DNA of 64,000 nucleotides from positions 1,488,001 through 1,552,000 of the forward strand of contig OZ244867.1 in NCBI GenBank assembly GCA_965221175.1, in the 5' to 3' direction. The stretch is from JAJDZL01 sp965221175 (GTDB lineage Bacteria > Pseudomonadota > Gammaproteobacteria > Arenicellales > JAJDZL01). Positions 27,377-36,272 of this stretch are shown here, piece by piece (within the stretch, counting starts at the first letter, position 1; every line of letters starts with the position of its first letter). A program made the translations under genes and the position numbers. Below the pieces are notes generated by a model. It saw nothing but the letters and a program-made list of their open reading frames with translations, ran no database searches and was not told where the DNA came from.

Positions 27377-29190
27377 CGACCTCGATAGAACAGGCGATCA
27401 AGTTCCTTCATGGTTATTTGCTTCCAGGTCGGACGCCCATGACTGCAGTAACCTGAATGTTCAGTAAATTCCATTTGTCTCAGTAGAGCGTTCATTTCCG
27501 GAATGCTCAACTGCTGGTTGGCTCGAATGGCATTGTGACAGGACATTGTGGCCAAGAGCTCGTTCCGAATGTGTTCTACACGATTGGAATTCTCGTGTTG
27601 GATCAAGTCGGATATTACGTCCCGAATGAGTTCCTCAATGTTGGATTTACTTAGGATATCCGGTATCGATCGAATCGAAATCACATTATCCCCAGCAAGG
27701 GAAACATCGAATCCAAGGTTGGACAGTACTTCAGAATTGGCAACAGCAGCATCTGCTTCCTCGGATGAAACTTTGATGATGACAGGGACCAGGAGCATCT
27801 GAGATGTAAATGAGGAGGCCTCATACTCCTGTTTCAGCTTTTCATAGGTAATTCGCTCATGAGATGCGTGCATGTCAACAATAATCAATCCTTCTTTGTT
27901 CTCAGCGAGCACATAGGCTCCCCCGAGTTGCGCTAAAGCGAATCCAAGCGGCGGGACTTCTGCATTCTCTTCTAAATCCGCCGGGCGTTTCGCGGATTGT
28001 GTGCCGTCAACTTTATCTTCTGCAAAGTCAGTCCAACTGCCGAGTGGCAGAGAAATGTTTCTCTGTGGAACGAATCCGCTGGAATGGTCGTGGAGTGCCG
28101 TGGACTGGGCAGCGGTAGTCGTCGCAGATTGGTGGTTGCTGCCGGGTCTTTCCCCAGAAAGTGCACCATTAACCGCGCGCATTACAAATCTGTAAACCTC
28201 TCGTTGCTGCCTGAAGCGGACCTCCGATTTTGCAGGATGTACGTTAACATCAACCAGATCGGCCCCAATGTCCAGGTAGAGTGCGCATACCGGATATCTT
28301 GATGGATCAAACAGCACATCGATGTACGCCTGGCGGACTGCATGCATGATGCTTCGATCACGAATCCCCCTTCCATTGACAAATAGATACTGCTGATCTG
28401 GTTGCGAACGCGTATAGTCCGGTCGACTCACCCATCCGCTGACACGCATGTCACCCCACTCCAATTCAACACGAATGCAGTTTTCTGCAAAATCCTCACC
28501 GAATATGGTCGCGAGCCGCTGTTTCAGACCCGAGTCGTCCGTTGCTGCTCGATATCGAACAGCTCTTCGGTTATTGTGGCTGAACAGGATTTTGACTTCG
28601 CTTCGACTCAGTGCCATCTGTTTCACAATTTTGTCGATTTTCGAAAATTCAGTTGCTGCAGTACGGAGAAACTTGCGACGAGCGGGAACGTTGTAAAAAA
28701 GATCGTGCACCTCGACTGTCGTGCCGACGGCATGTTGTATTGGCTCAGGGCCGCTAAGCGGACCACCGCCCTCGCATCGTACACACCAGCCGTGGGCATC
28801 TTCGATGGTTCTGGTTGACAGAACTGCACGGGAAATCGAGACGATACTCGGTAGTGCTTCACCTCGAAATCCCAGAGTCCGAATCCCTTCAATACTGTCG
28901 AAGTCATCCACTTTGCTAGTGGCATGTCGAGACAGCGCCAATTTGATCTCATTGTGACGTATTCCGGTACCGTCATCGCGAACAAGCATGCTCTGTGTTC
29001 CGCCGGCCTGCACTTCGATTTCAATCTTTCGTGAACCCGCGTCAATGCTGTTCTCGATCAGTTCTTTCAGTACGGATGAGGGGCGTTCGACTACCTCGCC
29101 TGCAGCAATCTTGTTGATAATCTTGTCGTCGAGCTTGCGGATGCGTTCAGGCGCGCCGGATTCTATCTGCACGGATTGAGTTGATTCCAT
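27373..29190 (-). CDS. mutL: DNA mismatch repair protein MutL (with endonuclease motifs)
   Basis: A 605-residue MutL from the ATG at 29190, which follows GAAGGAA; the frame extends to 29235 inside amiC but that part has no similarity. The GHKL ATPase has NKIAAGEVVERPSSVLKEL, ENSIDAGS, and GFRGEALPSI. The C-terminal domain carries DMHASHERITYE (about 438-449) and CSHGRPT (about 581-587), the metal-binding endonuclease motifs absent from MutL of E. coli. This implies MutH-independent nicking. A variable linker of about 60 residues separates the domains. Confidence 0.95.
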   Translation of the reverse strand: MESTQSVQIESGAPERIRKLDDKIINKIAAGEVVERPSSVLKELIENSIDAGSRKIEIEVQAGGTQSMLVRDDGTGIRHNEIKLALSRHATSKVDDFDSIEGIRTLGFRGEALPSIVSISRAVLSTRTIEDAHGWCVRCEGGGPLSGPEPIQHAVGTTVEVHDLFYNVPARRKFLRTAATEFSKIDKIVKQMALSRSEVKILFSHNNRRAVRYRAATDDSGLKQRLATIFGEDFAENCIRVELEWGDMRVSGWVSRPDYTRSQPDQQYLFVNGRGIRDRSIMHAVRQAYIDVLFDPSRYPVCALYLDIGADLVDVNVHPAKSEVRFRQQREVYRFVMRAVNGALSGERPGSNHQSATTTAAQSTALHDHSSGFVPQRNISLPLGSWTDFAEDKVDGTQSAKRPADLEENAEVPPLGFALAQLGGAYVLAENKEGLIIVDMHASHERITYEKLKQEYEASSFTSQMLLVPVIIKVSSEEADAAVANSEVLSNLGFDVSLAGDNVISIRSIPDILSKSNIEELIRDVISDLIQHENSNRVEHIRNELLATMSCHNAIRANQQLSIPEMNALLRQMEFTEHSGYCSHGRPTWKQITMKELDRLFYRGR

Positions 29191-29198
29191 AATTTCCT

Positions 29199-30371
29199 TC
29201 AGTTGCTTGCGGTTCTCCAAGAATCCTGGCCCCATGGGTACTTACGAGCATATTGTACGACCGCATCCTTGATGCCTTTCACAATCTTTTTCTGATAGCT
29301 GCCACTAAGCAGTTTCTGTTCCTCTCGCCGGTTCGAGATGAATCCAATTTCCACCAATATAGAAGGAATTCCGGCAGTTTTCAGTACGACAAAGCCTGCC
29401 TGCTCCACTGCATGACCATGCAACTTACCAACTCTCGACAATTTTCGGCGTACCATTTCACCGAGATCAAGACTACGCAAGATCGTACCGTCCTGCGTCA
29501 AGTCCACAATCGTTCTCAATACTGCCACGTCATCCAGGTCTGCAAGATTTTCACCTGCAAATACGTCCGAGGAATTTTCTTTATTCGCAAGCACTCTGGC
29601 CCGCTCGCTCGTTTCACCACTATCGGACAGTGCAAAAACAGAAATTCCGTTCGCGCTTCGACTTCTTGCTGCGTCTGCATGAATTGATATAAAAAGATCG
29701 GCACGTTTCTCAATCGCAATCTTCGTTCTTTTGCGCAATGGAATATAGTAGTCGCTTTTGCGTGTGAGCTCGGCACGAATTCCCGGTTCTGAATTCAGTA
29801 CCTTCTGTAGACGCTTAGAGACCTCCAGTACCAATTTCTTTTCATAAGTCCGTTTTGCGCCAATCGCTCCGGGGTCTTCACCGCCATGGCCGGCATCAAC
29901 GATGATCAGGAAGTCTCTGTTTCGATCCCTTGATTTTGTGATCTTTTGGCGCGGCTGTTCCTTGGCGCTACGCGGAAAAATATCTATAACAAGCCGATCA
30001 CCGTACAGCTCGTTTGGCCGCAACGAAAAATGTTTTTGTTTGGCTTCCACTTTGAGGTCGATTACGAATCGAATCTTGTCTGAATGCTTACCCACTCGGA
30101 TTCCGCTTACGAGTTTTCCTAAAGTTGACTTCTTTGGCAGCGTACCGGTGAATTTGCCATTTTTGATATCGACAACGATCTTATCTGGATTTTTCAGTGG
30201 AATCAGTTCGTACTCCACCGGACTGCTGATATCAAATACGATTCTGGTGTGATCAGGCGCATTCCAAGCACGAATGTCGCTGATGTTTGCGGCCAATACA
30301 TTGGCGGCAAACAGCACTAGCCATATCGCAATGGCAGTAATTGACAATTTATGACGAATCGCTAACTGCAT
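29199..30371 (-). CDS. amiC: N-acetylmuramoyl-L-alanine amidase (AmiC/AmiB type)
   Basis: A 390-residue periplasmic amidase. A Sec-type signal covers about residues 1-27, an AMIN domain about 30-130 binds septal peptidoglycan, and an Amidase_3 domain follows from about 152. Zinc ligands appear as H162 in VDAGHGGEDPG, E177 in RTYEKK and H231 in ISIHADA, with the catalytic Glu in ILVEIGFISN. It removes stem peptides at the septum, making the naked glycan that RlpA cleaves. No LysM is present. It overlaps tsaE by 10 bp. Confidence 0.93.
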   Translation of the reverse strand: MQLAIRHKLSITAIAIWLVLFAANVLAANISDIRAWNAPDHTRIVFDISSPVEYELIPLKNPDKIVVDIKNGKFTGTLPKKSTLGKLVSGIRVGKHSDKIRFVIDLKVEAKQKHFSLRPNELYGDRLVIDIFPRSAKEQPRQKITKSRDRNRDFLIIVDAGHGGEDPGAIGAKRTYEKKLVLEVSKRLQKVLNSEPGIRAELTRKSDYYIPLRKRTKIAIEKRADLFISIHADAARSRSANGISVFALSDSGETSERARVLANKENSSDVFAGENLADLDDVAVLRTIVDLTQDGTILRSLDLGEMVRRKLSRVGKLHGHAVEQAGFVVLKTAGIPSILVEIGFISNRREEQKLLSGSYQKKIVKGIKDAVVQYARKYPWGQDSWRTASN

Positions 30372-30832
30372 GACGTACTGGACACAGCCGAGTTGAATTC
30401 CATCGCCACTTTCCTGGCGTTTCCTGCGTAACTGATATTGATTCTCATGTCAGCGCGTGGAACAATGCCCACTCCGCGCTGCGGCCATTCGATGAACCAT
30501 GCATAGTCGCGTTTATCAAGTTCATCTAACCCAATCAGCAGCAGTTCATCCGGATCTTCGATTCGATATAAATCAATGTGCAGTAATTCCAGGCCGAGAT
30601 CAGTCGTATAGGTTTCCATTATCGAAAAAGTGGGACTCAGAACCGGCCCCGCAACATTCAATTCGTTAAATATTTCCTGTATCAATGTCGTTTTCCCAGC
30701 ACCCAAGTCGCCTTCAAAGTGCATGCAGCGACCCCGCTGAACATATTGCGCCCAGTTTCTGCCTAGTTTCGCCATCTCGCGAGGAGAATTGACCCAGTAT
30801 TCCACAGAAGAATTTTCAATTGGCTCTTTCAC
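30362..30832 (-). CDS. tsaE: tRNA threonylcarbamoyladenosine biosynthesis ATPase TsaE
   Basis: A 156-residue P-loop protein with Walker A GDLGAGKTTL at about 41-50 and the family stretches LSPTFSIMETY, LLHIDLYRIEDPDEL and FIEWPQRG. TsaE drives turnover of TsaB-TsaD in t6A37 formation. It overlaps nnr by 17 bp and amiC by 10 bp. Confidence 0.95.
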   Translation of the reverse strand: MKEPIENSSVEYWVNSPREMAKLGRNWAQYVQRGRCMHFEGDLGAGKTTLIQEIFNELNVAGPVLSPTFSIMETYTTDLGLELLHIDLYRIEDPDELLLIGLDELDKRDYAWFIEWPQRGVGIVPRADMRINISYAGNARKVAMEFNSAVSSTSCS

Positions 30833-32318
30833 TTGTCGCTCTATTGATCAAACGATTGAGGTTGGTACGAATTCCCGGCAATAAATCTGTTGCAATCATT
30901 CCAATTTCACCGCACTCGGCTGAGCAGTCATCTCCAGCCGATGCGTGCAGCCAAACGCCGGTTCTGGCCGCCTGATCGGCTGTCATTCCCTGTGCCCAGA
31001 GTGCACAGATTGTACCGGTGAGAATATCCCCCATTCCACCCGTCGCCATCCCTGGATTGCCTCGGTCACACAGCCAGATTCCTGAAGCTGATGCAATTAA
31101 AGTCCCTGCACCTTTCAAAACACACACACCACCAAATTGTTCAACTATTTCATTTGCTGTAGCGAATCGGTTACTCTGCACTTCTTCTGTCGTTACTCCA
31201 AGCAGTCGGCCAGCTTCACCTGGATGTGGCGTCAAAATCCAATTCTGTCTTTTAACAGGCTGTTTCGCCAGAAAGTTCAAGGCATCTGCATCAACAACCA
31301 ATCGTGGAAATTTTTCCTTGGCAGTATCCCACAGTTCACCTGCCAATTCCCCCTGTCCGAGACCCGGTCCGATGCCAACGACATCCGCATCGTTAAACAA
31401 GTGCAATAACTGTTCAGCATGATTTAGATCAAACACTCGAATTTCCGGTGCACTGGACGCGAAAATTGCAGTGCTATCAGTTTGCATCGCAATTGAAACC
31501 AGACCCGCCCCGGTTCGATAGGCAGCTCGGCCTGCCATCAAAGCGGCACCCTGCATCGTAAGGCTGCCACCGACGATCAGTACCCTGCCCGCTGATCCTT
31601 TATGCGCATCTGCTTTGCGCTGTGGAACGAACCCGGCAAGTTCTTGCTCATTTACTCTTGTTGCAACGGCTTCCACAAGATCGTAAGCAGCAGGCGGTAT
31701 TCCAAGCGTATCCAGTTCAAGCGTCCCTACATAGTCCTTGGCGTGACCGATCAGCAAACCCAACTTGAACGAAATAAACGTTACGGTTATGTCAGAACGC
31801 ACCGCGTAACCTCGAACTGAACCTGTATCACTACAGAGTCCCGATGGTATGTCCAAAGACATTACAGGTTTACCTGACATGTTTACAGACTCGATAATTT
31901 CTCCCAATTGCCCGTCAATATCTCGTGAAAGTCCAATACCAAACAATGCATCCACGAAAGCATCGTATTGGTCGAAATCAATGCCACCAGATACTGCGTT
32001 GAATTCGCCGCCATGAGCGCAGTATTCATCAAGTGCACGTTTGGATTGAGCCGACTTCGGTGCGGACGTCCGATACACATGCACCTTTATTCCGGATCTG
32101 ACGGCAGCTGCCGCAAACACGTAGCCATCTCCCCCGTTGTTGCCTGAGCCGCACAGCAGTGCGATTGTTTGGCACTGCGGCCAGTTATGGTGAAAAATTC
32201 CAAATGCCCCTTCCCCTGCACGACGCATAAGTTCATAACCAGACAATCCAAATTTCCGCATGACAATACGGTCGAGAGACTTCGATTGAGAACTAGTATG
32301 AATTGGCTGCGGAACCAC
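30816..32318 (-). CDS. nnr: Bifunctional NAD(P)H-hydrate repair enzyme Nnr
   Basis: A 500-residue fusion. The N-terminal epimerase domain (about 1-215) includes ALLCGSGNNGGDGYVFA and SLDIPSGLCSDTG; the C-terminal ADP-dependent dehydratase (about 225-490) includes KGSAGRVLIVGGS, LTPHPGEAGRLL and NPGMATGGMGDILTG. It repairs damaged, hydrated nicotinamide cofactors. It is the first gene of the block running to purA. In many gammaproteobacteria queG is its immediate divergent neighbour; here queG is about 9.8 kb away. Confidence 0.95.
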   Translation of the reverse strand: MVPQPIHTSSQSKSLDRIVMRKFGLSGYELMRRAGEGAFGIFHHNWPQCQTIALLCGSGNNGGDGYVFAAAAVRSGIKVHVYRTSAPKSAQSKRALDEYCAHGGEFNAVSGGIDFDQYDAFVDALFGIGLSRDIDGQLGEIIESVNMSGKPVMSLDIPSGLCSDTGSVRGYAVRSDITVTFISFKLGLLIGHAKDYVGTLELDTLGIPPAAYDLVEAVATRVNEQELAGFVPQRKADAHKGSAGRVLIVGGSLTMQGAALMAGRAAYRTGAGLVSIAMQTDSTAIFASSAPEIRVFDLNHAEQLLHLFNDADVVGIGPGLGQGELAGELWDTAKEKFPRLVVDADALNFLAKQPVKRQNWILTPHPGEAGRLLGVTTEEVQSNRFATANEIVEQFGGVCVLKGAGTLIASASGIWLCDRGNPGMATGGMGDILTGTICALWAQGMTADQAARTGVWLHASAGDDCSAECGEIGMIATDLLPGIRTNLNRLINRATSERAN

Positions 32319-32561
32319 GAATTCAGGTGCTAAAAACCATTTATCGATTGCTTATTTTGCAATGTTGGAAAGCTTGATGAATTATATCACCACAGAATAT
32401 GCGCTCACTGGTCCAAATACACGTCAGTATCGAACACCGGTTGGCAACAGTTTGAATATGCGGTTGTTTTGATCAGTATGATTGGGCGTTTTCAACTTAA
32501 CGGTACGTTCACAGAGTCGTAAACACCAACATATGTGCTTTGTAAAAGCTGGGATAACAGG

Positions 32562-32583
32562 CAGCGCTCAGATACGAGCGCTG
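32562..32583 (-). promoter_or_regulatory. 8-bp hairpin behind the reductase gene
   Basis: CAGCGCTC and GAGCGCTG pair around a six-base loop, 16 bases past the reductase stop on the minus strand. No U tract follows, so it is not a standard intrinsic terminator; it may stabilise or process the 3' end. Confidence 0.4.
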
Positions 32584-32599
32584 TGCACGCACCAAACTG

Positions 32600-33574
32600 C
32601 TACAGGTCCAACAGCAGCTCGGGTGAACGAGAACGGGCACAACAAATCAACAGGTATTCTTCATGGTCTTCATCATCTAGAATTTCATCCCTGTGTTCGG
32701 GGTCTCCCTCCAGATATCTCGTCAAACAGGTGCCGCAAAAACCATCTTCGCAGGAGGTATCTACAAAGATGCCGTTCTCCATCAGAACATCAACAATTGT
32801 CTTGTGTGCCGGCACTGTGTACACGCTGCCGCTACTGGCGAGTCTGATCTGGAATTCCGCGTCGGGTTCTCGAGATTCGGGGGGAGCCGCCTCCAATCCT
32901 TCGGCAGAAAAATATTCATAATGAACAGTTCCAGATGGCCAGTGTGCAGACGCCTCACTGGCAGCTTTCATCATGGGAACAGGTCCGCAGTAATATAAGT
33001 GTGTGCCATCCTTGTACTCTTGCAACGTCGCCTTCAGATCGAGTCCATTCTCCGGGTTGCCGCCATCAAAATGAAACTGCAATCTGCCGTGCCGAACCAG
33101 TTTCTCAACTTCCTCTCTATAGGCGGTTTTCTCTGGCGCTCTGGTGCAGTAGTGAAATACGTAATCTGCTTTTTCTTGTTCAAGCGTATATGCCATTGAC
33201 AATATAGGAGTAATTCCAATACCACCGGCGATCAGCAGGTGTCGCTGCGCATTCGGACTCAATTTGAACAATTGCTTGGGTTCTGAAATTTCCAGCAAAT
33301 CGCCTACTTGAACATTGTTGAAGATATATTCCGATCCACCTGTTCCAGGACGTTCCAGCAGCACCCCGATCAGGTAGAAGCCTCTTTCCCATGACGGGTT
33401 ACAAAGCGAGTACTGGCGAATCAAGCCATTTTCGAGATGCAGGTCGATATGCGCTCCCGCTTTAAATTCAGGCAACTGCGCCCCATCAGGGTCCATCAGC
33501 ACATAACTACGAATATCTTCCACTTCATAGTGAATTGTCCTGACTCGAACCTTGAATTTTCTGAGTGCCGACAT
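32600..33574 (-). CDS. PDR/VanB-family oxidoreductase (flavin + C-terminal 2Fe-2S)
   Basis: A 324-residue phthalate-dioxygenase-reductase-type protein. The flavin-binding block is RQYSLCNP (53-60), the NAD-binding region has GGIGITPIL (117-125) and YYCGPVPMM, and a C-terminal plant-type ferredoxin domain carries C275, C280, C283 and a later cysteine at 311 or 312. It passes electrons from NAD(P)H to an oxygenase such as the Rieske protein at 36273-37382, although the two genes are on opposite strands and 2.7 kb apart. The electron partner is inferred. Confidence 0.88.
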   Translation of the reverse strand: MSALRKFKVRVRTIHYEVEDIRSYVLMDPDGAQLPEFKAGAHIDLHLENGLIRQYSLCNPSWERGFYLIGVLLERPGTGGSEYIFNNVQVGDLLEISEPKQLFKLSPNAQRHLLIAGGIGITPILSMAYTLEQEKADYVFHYCTRAPEKTAYREEVEKLVRHGRLQFHFDGGNPENGLDLKATLQEYKDGTHLYYCGPVPMMKAASEASAHWPSGTVHYEYFSAEGLEAAPPESREPDAEFQIRLASSGSVYTVPAHKTIVDVLMENGIFVDTSCEDGFCGTCLTRYLEGDPEHRDEILDDEDHEEYLLICCARSRSPELLLDL

Positions 33575-33608
33575 GTATTTGTGCCCTGATTCTGTCAGTA
33601 GAGTCTTT

Positions 33609-34166
33609 TTAGGATTCAGCTGCCATCATTATGGAAATTGCATCGTCTTCAGTCTCAATTCCCATGGCATCGTTAAAGCGATTGAAAAATCCACAAAGTG
33701 CAATCCGCAGTGTAAGTTCGACGATTTGTGCTTCACTGAAATGTTCGCGCAACTTGGCGTGCATGGATTCGGTAACCCGATTGGCATTCTGTGTTACCTG
33801 CATCGAGTAGTCTCTTACCAATCGTTCAACTTGACTCAAACCTGGACAGTTCGATTCGAGAATTCTGTCAGCGGTTTCTGAAGAAAAGCCTTCGCCGACC
33901 AGTTTCGGAGCATGATGAGTAACACAGTAATCGCACTCATTCAGTTTGGATACAACAACCAACGCAATTTCAAGATAACGTTTCGGCAGCAATGCATCAT
34001 CGGCAAGCTCCAACAGCATTCCCATAATATGCTTCAGTGCTGGCGGACGATGTGCGAATACTTTGACCTGATTGGAAAATGGTCCGTAGTCAGAGGAGAA
34101 TTTCGTATAGATGTCCTTCAGTTCATCCGGTACTTCATGGAGTTCAATGTCTTTTACTCTTGCCAT
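33609..34166 (-). CDS. AhpD-like/carboxymuconolactone-decarboxylase-family protein
   Basis: A 185-residue helical protein with the AhpD-type CxxC motif in NECDYCVTHH (C78, C81, nearby H84/H85). Such proteins are peroxidase-related thiol enzymes; some belong to gamma-carboxymuconolactone decarboxylases. The CxxC and following His favour the alkylhydroperoxidase side. It stands 34 bp upstream of the reductase gene on the same strand, so the two are probably co-transcribed; a protective role beside an oxygen-activating enzyme is conceivable. Confidence 0.8.
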   Translation of the reverse strand: MARVKDIELHEVPDELKDIYTKFSSDYGPFSNQVKVFAHRPPALKHIMGMLLELADDALLPKRYLEIALVVVSKLNECDYCVTHHAPKLVGEGFSSETADRILESNCPGLSQVERLVRDYSMQVTQNANRVTESMHAKLREHFSEAQIVELTLRIALCGFFNRFNDAMGIETEDDAISIMMAAES

Positions 34167-34202
34167 ATTATCACTTCGCGAATTGGTTGTTGAAATTGAT
34201 CC

Positions 34203-34277
34203 CTTTGTTCCAACTTGTCCTAGTCGTTTATTGCTGAACTCTCCAATTATGGCATTACAAATTGGGAAGGAACAAAG
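34203..34277 (-). promoter_or_regulatory. Nested inverted repeats upstream of the AhpD-like gene
   Basis: CTTTGTTCC at 34203-34211 is the exact complement of GGAACAAAG at 34269-34277, and inside it CCAATT at 34243-34248 pairs with AATTGG at 34260-34265. The region lies 37-111 bases upstream of the AhpD-like start. It could be a structured leader, an operator or a relic of a small element. The remaining bases 34278-34463 show nothing further. Confidence 0.35.
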
Positions 34278-34463
34278 CTTTTGAAAGGATACGGATGATT
34301 AGAATTCAATGTCATCTGTTTGAGAAGCATGCAAGTCTGGGCAACAGCAAATGCACCAGACAATCAGCAGTAATTCTCATTTTGGAGATATTTTTACGTA
34401 GACCTAGTTTGAAACGCATGTAAGTAATTGATTATAAAAACTTGTACTTTAAAGCCAAATTTG

Positions 34464-35052
34464 ATATACACCCCGACCTTGAAACTCATGGTCAATTCAC
34501 TACTCGACCATTTACGGCCGGCGTTTCAACAGAATCCAGACCTCCGCACCGGTGCCAATACGCAATTTTCCTTCGGTGACGTCGGCATGGCGGCTTTTTC
34601 CGTATTCTTTGTACAGTCGCTTTCATTTCTAGACAATCAGAGAAGGTTTCATAAAACCCACAATTGTAGCGTGTGGCATAACCCGCTCGAAAATCGAAAA
34701 CGAAGGATTCAACCTGTTGAAAATCAACGTTTATCAAGCCGAGTACAACTTCGGACACGTACACCAGGGACTGTCCAATCTGCTGCTGACACTGAATCTG
34801 ATCGCCTTTACTTTCCATACTGTCTGCGATCAGTTGTGTGAACTGTGGCAACTGGCGCGCGCTACATTCTCCCGGCGCCATCGCTTTTTTGTGACGCCGG
34901 ACATCATCAACAATTTCACTTTCTTTGAAGACTGGCGGAAACTGCTGGCCGCATTCACCCGTCCACCACGACCGCCACCTTGACCACTCACATCACCAGT
35001 CTCAGGGCCTGTTTCAGAACCGATAATCCAAACAACACAACGAGGTGTATAT
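34464..35052 (+). mobile_element. Remnant of an insertion sequence with inverted ends
   Basis: ATATACACCCCG (34464-34475) and CGAGGTGTATAT (35041-35052) are inverted repeats matching at 11 of 12 positions and bracket a broken transposase. The similarity weakly continues outward. No target duplication is visible. At about 590 bp the element is far shorter than a functional element of this type, so it has lost its middle. Confidence 0.6.
34485..34983 (+). pseudogene. Decayed transposase (frameshifted and internally deleted)
   Basis: From the ATG at 34485 one frame reads the start of a transposase (LLDHLRPAFQQNPDLRTGAN, FSVFFVQSLSFLDNQRR), a DDE transposase family whose N-terminus normally reads similarly. 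After about 34672 the similarity moves to the next frame, which encodes only the C-terminal part (KIENEGFNLLKINVYQAEYN, FGH, LSNLLLTLNLIAFTFHTVCD). The catalytic core between them is missing. The family name in the IS classification is not certain to me. Confidence 0.75.
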
Positions 35053-35164
35053 TCAATGACGAACTCATAATGAGAGTTGCTGCGGCTATGCCGAGCCAAC
35101 GTGATATCGTAGCAAAAATGCTATACTGGACTGAATTAAATCTGATTACACTCTGGAAATTTGT

Positions 35165-36007
35165 ATGAGCTCACTGGATAAAGACGCCTCGACTCCGAAT
35201 ACCTCTTCAGGTAAGCGTGTCAAGAAATCAGTTTACGAAAAAGAACTCTTTCGAATGCAACTTGAACTTGTAAAAATGCAGGAATGGGTGAAAAACAATG
35301 GTCTGAAAGTAGTTGTTATATTTGAAGGCCGTGACGCTGCTGGGAAAGGCGGAGTTATTAAACGAATTACACAGCATTTGAGTCCCAGGATTTGTCGGGT
35401 CGCTGCATTGCCCGCACCGACGGAACGCGAGAAGACACAGTGGTACTTTCAGCGGTATTGCGCCCATCTCCCAGCTGCAGGTGAAATTGTACTGTTCGAT
35501 CGAAGCTGGTACAACCGAGCTGGCGTTGAGCGCGTAATGGGGTTTTGTACTGAGGAAGACTATCGCGAATACATGCGTACTTGTCCCGAATTTGAACGAA
35601 TGCTGGTGAGATCAGGAATTAATTTGATCAAGTATTGGTTTTCAGTTGCTGACGAAGAGCAGGAAAAGCGGTTTCAGAGTCGTTTGCTTGAACCGCACAA
35701 GCGTTGGAAACTTTCGCCGATGGACCTTGAATCGCGGACTCGGTGGTTGGAATATTCAAAAGCGAAGGATCAAATGTTCGCACACACCGATATCAAACAA
35801 GCTCCTTGGTATGTAGTCAATGCAGATGATAAACGGCATGCGCGACTCAATTGTATTCGTCATTTTTTAAGCATGATTCCGTACGAAGATCTAACGCCAG
35901 AACCGATAGCATTGCCAGAGCGAAAGGAAGGTGTAGGTTATGTTCGGCCGCCAATGTCCGATCAAACGTTCGTTCCGCAATACTACCCAGGAGATGATGA
36001 TTCTTGA
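35165..36007 (+). CDS. ppk2: Polyphosphate kinase 2 (PPK2)
   Basis: A 280-residue PPK2. Walker A EGRDAAGKGG is at about 54-63, Walker B DRSWYNRAG at 112-120, and the lid region has AALPAPTEREKTQWYFQRY; SRLLEPHKRWKLSPMD is a further conserved block. The single PPK2 domain and length suggest class I, which phosphorylates nucleoside diphosphates from polyphosphate; use in either direction is possible. It begins about 110 bp after the transposase remnant and seems to stand alone. Confidence 0.93.
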   Translation: MSSLDKDASTPNTSSGKRVKKSVYEKELFRMQLELVKMQEWVKNNGLKVVVIFEGRDAAGKGGVIKRITQHLSPRICRVAALPAPTEREKTQWYFQRYCAHLPAAGEIVLFDRSWYNRAGVERVMGFCTEEDYREYMRTCPEFERMLVRSGINLIKYWFSVADEEQEKRFQSRLLEPHKRWKLSPMDLESRTRWLEYSKAKDQMFAHTDIKQAPWYVVNADDKRHARLNCIRHFLSMIPYEDLTPEPIALPERKEGVGYVRPPMSDQTFVPQYYPGDDDS

Positions 36008-36272
36008 ATAGGTAAAAGAGACATTGTTCTAGACACAGACTGCCTCGGGGGAAATCTACCGCGGATTTAAAATTTTACTGGATGTACAAAGCTGGTAACA
36101 AAAATCGAATGCACAATATTGTATAAGTATCTTTTTAAAATACTGCAATCTACATGAAGAACAATAACGGATGTGCGGAACAATAGTAGACGCATGATTG
36201 CACGGGGACTCCAAATTCGCTGACCTTTATTGGAGAATCCAACGAATATCAAAACTAGACTGGGGTTGAGCA

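Noticed and set aside
34428..34983. Functional insertion sequence
   Set aside because: The transposase core is missing and the two remaining parts are in different frames.
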